Below are positions 56,875-64,000 of a stretch of DNA of 64,000 nucleotides, piece by piece (position 1 is the stretch's first letter; each line of letters opens with the position of its first letter). Below the pieces are notes generated by a model that was not told the origin of the DNA, did no database searches, and saw only the letters and a program-made list of their open reading frames with translations. Both the position numbers and the translations under genes were made by a program. Source of the stretch: Pseudomonas sp. JUb42. GTDB lineage: Bacteria; Pseudomonadota; Gammaproteobacteria; Pseudomonadales; Pseudomonadaceae. The stretch spans positions 124,001 to 188,000 of the forward strand of contig NZ_JANUFD010000009.1 of NCBI RefSeq assembly GCF_024807945.1, read 5' to 3'.

Positions 56875-59800
56875 AAGGGAGTTTCAACCTGTCCGAGTGG
56901 GCCATCAAACACCAGTCGTTCGTCTGGTACCTGATGTTCGTCGCCCTGCTCATGGGCGTGTTTTCCTACATGAATCTGGGTCGAGAAGAAGACCCTTCCT
57001 TCACCATCAAGACCATGGTCATTCAGACCCGCTGGCCCGGCGCGACGGTGGATGAAACCCTGGAGCAAGTCACCGATCGCATCGAGAAAAAACTCGAAGA
57101 GCTGGATTCCCTCGACTACGTGAAGAGCTACACCCGCCCCGGCGAATCGACCATCATGCTCAATCTGCTCGATACCACCGACGCCAAGGCGATTCCGGAA
57201 ATCTGGTATCAGGTGCGCAAGAAGATCGACGATATCCGTGGCCAGTTCCCCCAAGGCATACAGGGGCCTGCGTTCAACGATGAGTTCGGCGACGTCTACG
57301 GCTCGATCTACGCCTTCACCGCCGACGGCTTCACCATGCGCCAGCTACGCGATTACGTGGAGCAGGTGCGCGCGGAAATTCGCGAAGTGCCGGGGCTGGG
57401 CAAGGTCGAGATGATTGGCCAGCAGGATGAAGTGCTTTACCTGAACTTCTCCACCCGCAAGCTTGCGGCCCTGGGCCTGGATCAACGCCAGGTGGTGCAA
57501 AGCCTGCAAGCGCAGAACACCGTCACCCCGGCCGGAGTGATTGAAGCCGGCCCTGAGCGTATTTCAGTACGCACCTCGGGTCAGTTCGCTTCGGAGAAAG
57601 ACCTCGCCGAGGTCAACCTGCGCCTCAACAACCGTTTCTATCGCCTGAGCGATATCGCTGAAATCACCCGCGGCTACACCGATCCGCCAAAACCGCTGTT
57701 CCGGTTCAACGGCAAACCGGCTATCGGCCTGGCCATTGCCATGAAGAAAGGCGGCAATATCCAGGACTTCGGCAAGGCGTTGCACGCGCGCATGGACAGC
57801 GCCACGGCGAACCTGCCGGTGGGTGTCGGAGTGAACAACGTTTCCGATCAGGCCGAAGTGGTGGAAAAGGCCGTGGGCGGCTTTACCAGTGCGCTGTTCG
57901 AAGCCGTGGTCATCGTCCTGATTGTCAGCTTCGTCAGCCTGGGCGTGCGCGCCGGGTTGGTGGTGGCCTGCTCGATCCCGTTGGTGCTGGCCATGGTCTT
58001 CGTATTCATGGAGTACAGCGGCATTACCATGCAGCGGATTTCCCTCGGCGCACTGATCATCGCCCTGGGTCTGTTGGTGGACGATGCGATGATCACCGTG
58101 GAAATGATGGTCACGCGTCTGGAAATGGGCGATTCCAAGGAAAAGGCCGCCACCTTCGCCTACACCTCCACGGCGTTCCCCATGCTCACCGGCACCCTGG
58201 TGACCGTTGCCGGTTTCGTGCCCATTGGCTTGAACGCCAGTTCGGCCGGAGAATATACCTTCACTCTGTTCGCGGTGATTGCCGTAGCCATGCTGGTGTC
58301 ATGGGTGGTCGCCGTGTTGTTTGCGCCGGTCATCGGCGTGCATATCCTCAGCAGCGAACTGAAGAAGAAAAAGAAAGAGGACGGCCGCATCGCCCGCGGC
58401 TTCAACAACAGCATGTTCTGGGCCATGCGCCATCGTTGGCTGACGATCGCGATCACCGTGCTGCTGTTTGTCGGCGCGGTGTTTTCCATGCAGTTCGTGC
58501 AGAACCAGTTTTTCCCGTCATCGGATCGCCCGGAAATCCTCGTCGACCTGAACCTGCCACAGAACGCCTCGATCAATGAAACCCGCAAGGTGGTCGATCG
58601 CCTCGAAGCCACGCTCAAGGACGATCCGGACATCGTGCGCTGGAGCACCTACATCGGCCAGGGCGCCGTGCGTTTTTACCTGCCCCTGGATCAGCAACTG
58701 GAAAACCCCTACTACGCCCAGTTGGTCATCGTCAGTAAGGGCCTGGAAGAGCGCGCCGGGCTCACCGAGCGCCTGAACAAGCGCCTGCGCGAAGACTTCG
58801 TCGGTATTGGCAGCTATGTCCAGCCTTTGGAAATGGGCCCGCCGGTAGGTCGTCCGCTGCAGTATCGGGTCAGTGGCCCTAACATCGACAAGGTGCGCCA
58901 GCATGCCATCGAACTGGCCACCCTGCTGAACCAGAACCCCCATGTCGGTGAGATGATCTACGACTGGAACGAGCCGGGGAAAGTCCTGCGCATCGATATC
59001 AATCAGGACAAGGCGAGGCAACTGGGCCTGTCCTCCGAGGACGTGGCGCAGTTGATGAACAGCATCGTCAGCGGTTCGTCCGTGACCCAGGTACGCGACG
59101 ACATCTACCTGATCAATGTCGTCGGTCGTGCCGAAGACGCCGAGCGCGGTTCGCCGGAAACCTTGCAGAACCTGCAGATCGTCACGCCGCAGGGCAACTC
59201 GATTCCGCTGCTGGCCTTTGCCACCGTGCGCTATGAACTGGAGCAGCCGCTGGTCTGGCGCCGCGATCGCAAGCCGACCATTACCGTGAAAGCGGCGGTC
59301 AGTGACGACCTGCAGCCCACCGACCTGGTCAAGCAACTCAAGCCGCAGATCGACAAGTTCAACGCGGGCCTGCCAACCGGCTACAAGGTCGCTACCGGCG
59401 GCACCGTAGAAGAAAGCGGCAAGGCCCAGGGGCCGATTGCCAAGGTCGTGCCGCTGATGATTTTCCTCATGGCGACCTTCCTGATGATTCAACTGCACAG
59501 CGTGCAGAAGATGTTTCTGGTGGCCAGTGTGGCGCCGTTGGGGCTGATAGGCGTGGTCCTGGCCTTGATCCCCACGGGCACGCCTCTGGGCTTTGTGGCG
59601 ATTCTCGGGGTACTGGCGCTGATCGGCATCATCATTCGTAACTCGGTGATTCTAGTCACCCAGATCGGCGCCTACGAAAGTAGCGGTTATCTGCCCTGGG
59701 ACGCCGTGACCGAAGCCACCCGCCACCGTCGCCGACCGATCCTGCTCACCGCCGCTGCCGCCAGCCTGGGCATGATCCCTATCGCCCGGGAGGTATTCTG

Positions 59801-59957
59801 GGGCCCCATGGCTTACGCGATGATCGGCGGCATCATCATCGCCACCCTGCTGACCCTGCTGTTCCTGCCGGCACTGTATGTGACCTGGTATCGAATCAAG
59901 GAGCCGTCAGAGGAGCAGCGGCGCAAGGCCAAGGCCCCCGCCGACAATGATGGCTGA
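56871..59957 (+). CDS. triC: RND efflux transporter (TriC-like)
   Basis: A 1028-aa RND pump: N-terminal segment FVWYLMFVALLMGVFSYMNLGREEDPSFTIKTM, TM4 with the proton-relay pair LLVDDAMITVEMM, large periplasmic loops and 12 membrane segments. The 'ExxxPSFTxKxM' start is typical of the HAE-1-like subgroup that includes TriC and VexF-type pumps. No outer-membrane channel gene follows, so like TriABC it must use a channel coded elsewhere. Confidence 0.9.
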   Translation: MKGSFNLSEWAIKHQSFVWYLMFVALLMGVFSYMNLGREEDPSFTIKTMVIQTRWPGATVDETLEQVTDRIEKKLEELDSLDYVKSYTRPGESTIMLNLLDTTDAKAIPEIWYQVRKKIDDIRGQFPQGIQGPAFNDEFGDVYGSIYAFTADGFTMRQLRDYVEQVRAEIREVPGLGKVEMIGQQDEVLYLNFSTRKLAALGLDQRQVVQSLQAQNTVTPAGVIEAGPERISVRTSGQFASEKDLAEVNLRLNNRFYRLSDIAEITRGYTDPPKPLFRFNGKPAIGLAIAMKKGGNIQDFGKALHARMDSATANLPVGVGVNNVSDQAEVVEKAVGGFTSALFEAVVIVLIVSFVSLGVRAGLVVACSIPLVLAMVFVFMEYSGITMQRISLGALIIALGLLVDDAMITVEMMVTRLEMGDSKEKAATFAYTSTAFPMLTGTLVTVAGFVPIGLNASSAGEYTFTLFAVIAVAMLVSWVVAVLFAPVIGVHILSSELKKKKKEDGRIARGFNNSMFWAMRHRWLTIAITVLLFVGAVFSMQFVQNQFFPSSDRPEILVDLNLPQNASINETRKVVDRLEATLKDDPDIVRWSTYIGQGAVRFYLPLDQQLENPYYAQLVIVSKGLEERAGLTERLNKRLREDFVGIGSYVQPLEMGPPVGRPLQYRVSGPNIDKVRQHAIELATLLNQNPHVGEMIYDWNEPGKVLRIDINQDKARQLGLSSEDVAQLMNSIVSGSSVTQVRDDIYLINVVGRAEDAERGSPETLQNLQIVTPQGNSIPLLAFATVRYELEQPLVWRRDRKPTITVKAAVSDDLQPTDLVKQLKPQIDKFNAGLPTGYKVATGGTVEESGKAQGPIAKVVPLMIFLMATFLMIQLHSVQKMFLVASVAPLGLIGVVLALIPTGTPLGFVAILGVLALIGIIIRNSVILVTQIGAYESSGYLPWDAVTEATRHRRRPILLTAAAASLGMIPIAREVFWGPMAYAMIGGIIIATLLTLLFLPALYVTWYRIKEPSEEQRRKAKAPADNDG

Positions 59958-60018
59958 GCACCAACTGTGGGTCGGCTTTAGCCGGGAGGGCGTTGGTGCA
60001 AACGATACAAGTGCGGCT

Positions 60019-60105
60019 GTTGGAGCGAGGCTTGCCCGCGAAGCCCCCGACGCGGTGTGCCTGACTTGTCGCGTCGCGCCATTCGCGGGCAAGCCTCGCT
60101 CCAAC
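60019..60105. repeat. REP pair (GTTGGAGCGAGGCTTGCCCGCGAA)
   Basis: A 24-bp element at 60019-60043 and its inverted copy at 60082-60105 (halves GTTGGAGCGAGG and CTTGCCCGCGAA). A partial element of the other class (GTCGGCTTTAGCCGGGA) lies just before, at 59970. These follow the triC stop. Confidence 0.8.
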
Positions 60106-60271
60106 GAGATGAATCCGGTTCAGCAATATCAGGCAATCGGAATCAACGGAACCGCCCAGGCTACTTCACGATCAGCCGCTGGTGGGTAGATCCACACCGT
60201 ATTGATCAGGGTCTTGAGGGTCTTGCAGTCCGCAACCATCAGATATGCGCCAACCATGCCCAATACGAACA

Positions 60272-60285
60272 TTGACCCTGATCAA
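60272..60285. promoter_or_regulatory. Anr/Dnr (FNR-type) box upstream of trhP
   Basis: TTGACCCTGATCAA, on the other strand TTGATCAGGGTCAA, which fits the Pseudomonas Anr consensus TTGAT-N4-GTCAA. Centred about 62 bp before the trhP ATG. A 14-bp inverted copy of the box region (TATTGATCAGGGTC) lies at 60200. Confidence 0.55.
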
Positions 60286-60340
60286 TAACCCCAATCGCCA
60301 GCCCCGCTACCCTGCCCGGCTTTTGCGATCAACCACCGCC

Positions 60341-61666
60341 ATGCCCCTCTCTACCCCGGAACTGCTCGCCCCCGCCGGCACCCTGAAAAACATGCGTTAT
60401 GCCTTTGCCTATGGCGCCGATGCGGTGTATGCCGGGCAGCCGCGCTACAGCCTGCGCGTGCGCAATAACGAATTCGATCACGCCAATCTGGCCCTGGGCA
60501 TTCGTGAGGCCCAGGATCAGGGCAAGCGTTTCTATGTAGTGGTGAACATCGCGCCGCACAACGCCAAGCTCAAGACGTTCCTCAAAGACCTGGAACCGGT
60601 GATTGCCATGGCGCCGGATGCGTTGATCATGTCCGATCCCGGTCTGATCATGCTGGTACGGCGGCATTACCCGCAGATGCCGATTCATCTGTCGGTGCAG
60701 GCCAATACTGTGAACTGGGCCAGTGTCGAGTTCTGGCAGCAGCAGGGGGTGAGCCGGATCATCCTGTCCCGGGAGCTGTCCCTGGACGAGATCGAGGAAA
60801 TCCGTCGACAAGTGCCCACCATGGAGCTGGAAGTGTTCGTTCACGGCGCGCTGTGCATGGCCTATTCCGGTCGCTGCCTGTTGTCGGGCTATATCAACAA
60901 GCGCGACGCCAACCAGGGCAGTTGCACCAACGCCTGCCGCTGGAAATATTCGGCACAGGAGGCCACGGAAAACCAGCTCGGCGAAATCGTCCAGACCTTC
61001 CAGCCCGAGCCGACCCTGGGCAGCGGTGCGCCCACCGACCAGGTATTCCTGCTGCAGGAAGCCAATCGCCCGGATGAGCTGATGCCCGCCTTCGAAGACG
61101 AGCACGGCACCTACATCATGAACTCCAAAGATCTGCGCGCGGTGCAGCATGTCGAGCGCCTGAGCAAAATGGGCGTGCACTCGCTGAAAATCGAAGGCCG
61201 GACCAAGTCGCACTTCTACTGCGCCCGCACCACCCAGGTCTACCGTCGCGCCATCGACGACGCCATGGCCGGGCGCGAGTTCGACCGCAGCCTGATGCTC
61301 GATCTGGAGTCCCTGGCCCAGCGCGACTATACCGAGGGCTTCCTGCGTCGGCATGTGCATGACGAGTATCAGAACTATCAGAACGGCAGTTCGGTGTCAG
61401 AGCGTCAGCAGTTCGTCGGCGAGCTGACCGGCGAACGCCGCGACGGCCTGGCCGAGGTCAAGGTCAAGAACCGCTTTGCCCGGGGCGACCACTTGGAACT
61501 GATGACCCCCAACGGCAACGTTCACTTCGATCTGCTGCAGTTGCACAACAGCAAGGGCGAGCCTGTCGAGGTGGCGCCGGGGGATGGCCATACCGTGTAT
61601 CTGCGCGTCAACGACGGGCTGGATCTGCGCTTTGGCTTGCTGATGAAGGATGTGCATCCGGGCTGA
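60341..61666 (+). CDS. trhP: U32 peptidase-like tRNA hydroxylase TrhP (YegQ)
   Basis: A 441-aa U32 family protein: LLAPAGTLKNMRYAFAYGADAVYAG at the N-terminus, VQANTVNWASVEFW, the cysteine cluster EVFVHGALCMAYSGRCLLSGYI...GSCTNACRW that binds an iron-sulfur cluster, and IEGRTKSHFYCARTTQVYR. YegQ/TrhP makes 5-hydroxyuridine in tRNA from prephenate, the oxygen-independent route. The ATG at 60341 is preferred over the upstream in-frame ATG because the protein family starts there. Confidence 0.88.
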   Translation: MPLSTPELLAPAGTLKNMRYAFAYGADAVYAGQPRYSLRVRNNEFDHANLALGIREAQDQGKRFYVVVNIAPHNAKLKTFLKDLEPVIAMAPDALIMSDPGLIMLVRRHYPQMPIHLSVQANTVNWASVEFWQQQGVSRIILSRELSLDEIEEIRRQVPTMELEVFVHGALCMAYSGRCLLSGYINKRDANQGSCTNACRWKYSAQEATENQLGEIVQTFQPEPTLGSGAPTDQVFLLQEANRPDELMPAFEDEHGTYIMNSKDLRAVQHVERLSKMGVHSLKIEGRTKSHFYCARTTQVYRRAIDDAMAGREFDRSLMLDLESLAQRDYTEGFLRRHVHDEYQNYQNGSSVSERQQFVGELTGERRDGLAEVKVKNRFARGDHLELMTPNGNVHFDLLQLHNSKGEPVEVAPGDGHTVYLRVNDGLDLRFGLLMKDVHPG

Positions 61667-61668
61667 TA

Positions 61669-63042
61669 TCAGGCCTGCCTGAATACTGCCTTGAGCAGCG
61701 GATCATCGAGGTAGGCGACATTCAGCCGGGTCCAGGGATTGATCGTCGATTGCTCCGGGGAAAAGATATGCCCCGGCGCAATCATGAAACCCTTGGGCAG
61801 CAGTTGCCGGGTCAGTTCCCTGGCATCGGCGATATGGCCGAAACGCGCCCACAGATACAGGCTCTGCTGCGGCCGCACGAAGACCTCGGCACCGATCTCG
61901 TCAAGCACCTGTAGACCCGTTGCCGTGGCGGCTTGCAAGCGCTCCTGCAAGCGCACCAGATGGCGCAGGAAATGTCCCTCGGTGAGAATCACATCAACCG
62001 TTCGCTCGCACAACTCCGATGAACTGGTGTGTAGCAGCATCTTCAAGTCCCCCAGCTCATCGATGACCTCTTTGCTGCCGGCAATGAAGCCGACCCGCAG
62101 CGCCGCCGACACTGACTTGGAAAAACTGCCGACATAGAGAGAACGCTTGAGCTGGTCGAGGGCCGAGACCTTGATCGCCGAAGTCGGCTTGAAATCCGCC
62201 AGGGCGTCGTCGTCCACCAGAATGAACTGATGTTTCTCGGCCAGTTGCACCAGTTGGTGGGCCTTGCCCGGGGAGATATCGGAGCCGGTGGGGTTATGCC
62301 CCACTGATTGCAGGAAGAACAACTTCGGCTTGTGTATCCGCAGATGCTGTTCCAGCACTGCCATGTCCGGGCCATCTGCCAGGCGCGGTACGCTGAGCAT
62401 GCGGGCGCCCTGCAATTGCAGTTTGCCGAACAGCGGGTAGTATCCGGGGTCCTCCACCAGTACAGCGTCACCGTTGGCGACAAAGCGCCGGATGATCAGG
62501 TCCAGGCCATGATTGGCGCCGTGGGTGGTGACGATCTGCCTGGGGCTTGCGTTGATGGCGTAGGTCGCCAGTTTCTGCGCCAGATGCTGGCGCAACTGGG
62601 CATTGCCCAGGCGGTTGCCGTAGCGGAACAAGGTGGTGACGCCGGTCCGCATGATCTGCCGGGTGAACTTGTCCAGGCGCAGGTCCATCAGCCATTCCAC
62701 CGGAGCAAAGCCTTCTCCCAGAGGGGAATGGCCAGGCTCGCGAACGAACTGCTGGCGCATCAGCCAGATGGTGTCCATGGCCCGGGCGTAGGGCAGCGGT
62801 TCTTCCGGCTCGCTGCCATTGGGCGCACCTTGCTTGACGAAAAAACCCTGACCATGACGGGCCTCGACCAGGCCCATGGACGCCAGTGACTCGTAGGCGT
62901 TTATCACCGTATTTTTCGAATGCCCCAGCAGACGCATGCACTCGCGCAAGGACGGCAAGCGATCGCCGACCCGATAGGTGCCGTTGCCGATCTGCTCGAC
63001 CAGTGATGCGGTCAGTTGCTGGGCCAGCGTGAGGCGTGCCAT
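61669..63042 (-). CDS. MocR family regulator (GntR helix-turn-helix plus aminotransferase domain)
   Basis: A 457-aa MocR: N-terminal GntR winged helix (LPSLRECMRLLGHSKNTVINAYESLASMGLVEARHGQGFFV) and a fold-type I aminotransferase-like domain with the PLP lysine in YVGSFSKSVSAALRVGFIAG. Convergent with trhP (2 bp) and divergent from the HMG-CoA reductase gene, so its likely target is that gene, through the GTAC-rich repeats at 63074. Confidence 0.88.
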   Translation of the reverse strand: MARLTLAQQLTASLVEQIGNGTYRVGDRLPSLRECMRLLGHSKNTVINAYESLASMGLVEARHGQGFFVKQGAPNGSEPEEPLPYARAMDTIWLMRQQFVREPGHSPLGEGFAPVEWLMDLRLDKFTRQIMRTGVTTLFRYGNRLGNAQLRQHLAQKLATYAINASPRQIVTTHGANHGLDLIIRRFVANGDAVLVEDPGYYPLFGKLQLQGARMLSVPRLADGPDMAVLEQHLRIHKPKLFFLQSVGHNPTGSDISPGKAHQLVQLAEKHQFILVDDDALADFKPTSAIKVSALDQLKRSLYVGSFSKSVSAALRVGFIAGSKEVIDELGDLKMLLHTSSSELCERTVDVILTEGHFLRHLVRLQERLQAATATGLQVLDEIGAEVFVRPQQSLYLWARFGHIADARELTRQLLPKGFMIAPGHIFSPEQSTINPWTRLNVAYLDDPLLKAVFRQA

Positions 63043-63073
63043 GGCGTACAGTCCTCAGGGAAGATCAATCAAG

Positions 63074-63124
63074 GGTACAGCTTGGGTACTGTCTGTCAAA
63101 ACTGTACCTTCTTTCGCAGTACAG
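63074..63124. promoter_or_regulatory. Candidate MocR binding region (repeated GGTACWG)
   Basis: GGTACAG (63074), GGTACTG (63085), CTGTACC (63102) and CAGTACAG (63117) occur in 51 bp between mocR and the HMG-CoA reductase gene. MocR proteins bind such direct plus inverted repeats. Confidence 0.5.
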
Positions 63125-63182
63125 AGCGATTTAGGGTGGCGGCAACTGAAAAACAATAATTGCTACAGGAAGCCCTTCCCTC

Positions 63183-64000
<818 letters not shown>

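Overview
The window looks like chromosome from a Pseudomonas of the P. fluorescens/P. putida type. Support comes from GC-rich housekeeping genes, Pseudomonas-style REP hairpins between core genes, a class II (degradative) HMG-CoA reductase very close to the P. mevalonii enzyme, a TriABC-like efflux operon and a PFGI-1/ICEclc-type integrative conjugative element (ICE) backbone. The genus is an inference from gene families and repeats; no marker gene such as rRNA is present.

Layout. (1) 0.2-12.4 kb: a catabolic locus with a FadR-type GntR regulator, a long minus-strand operon (hyuA, hyuB, aminotransferase, uronate dehydrogenase-like, FAD oxidoreductase, ThDP enzyme), two overlapping SDR genes and a divergent TetR regulator. 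Two copies of the same inverted repeat (TGTAAG-N11-CTTACA) lie in front of hyuA and between the SDR and TetR genes, which points to one TetR regulon. (2) About 12.43-43.84 kb: an ICE remnant next to tRNA-Asn. At its left edge is the 5' part of a tyrosine recombinase gene, cut off 18 bp after the TetR stop codon. Then come five mating-pair genes (TIGR03757, TIGR03756, TIGR03755, a small membrane protein, TraG-N) and two DUF3742 genes. At its right end is an intact plasmid-like replication/partition/regulation block (parA, dnaB, small genes, parB, DUF2857, STY4528, a 43-aa gene, TIGR03761, DUF3158, STY4534) and a SNF2 helicase. Relaxase, coupling protein, VirB4-type ATPase, topB and a complete integrase are not in the window, so the element is probably not self-transmissible as it stands.

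(3) The ICE carries two cargo islands, more AT-rich than their surroundings by eye. The first (19.5-27.7 kb) is a thiol-redox plus fatty-acid-synthase module: ahpD-like, thioredoxin and thioredoxin reductase on the plus strand, and on the minus strand a duplicated pair of FrnE-type DsbA and FabF-type ketosynthase genes, two small genes and two TetR regulators at the edges. I read it as a candidate tolerance system for a thiol-reactive or ketosynthase-directed compound; this is the best candidate for an undescribed system here. The second (28.0-32.2 kb) is a LysR-controlled set of a DddP-like M24 enzyme, a cupin and a GMC oxidoreductase.

(4) 44.1-64 kb: ordinary chromosome. It holds a MarR/EVE/SRPBCC operon, a LysR regulator with an MDR reductase, a secreted MBL-fold protein, a RES/Xre toxin-antitoxin pair, an AraC regulator with an Fsr-like exporter, mug, a CPA1 antiporter, a two-adaptor RND operon (triABC type), trhP/yegQ with an Anr-like box, and a MocR regulator divergent from the HMG-CoA reductase gene, which runs off the right end.

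Non-coding signals inside the ICE deserve attention: five perfect 17-bp palindromes, four of them in two pairs with exactly 36-bp spacing; a cluster of short repeats inside the STY4528 replication gene; and a 76-nt near-perfect hairpin just beside the tRNA-Asn attachment site.
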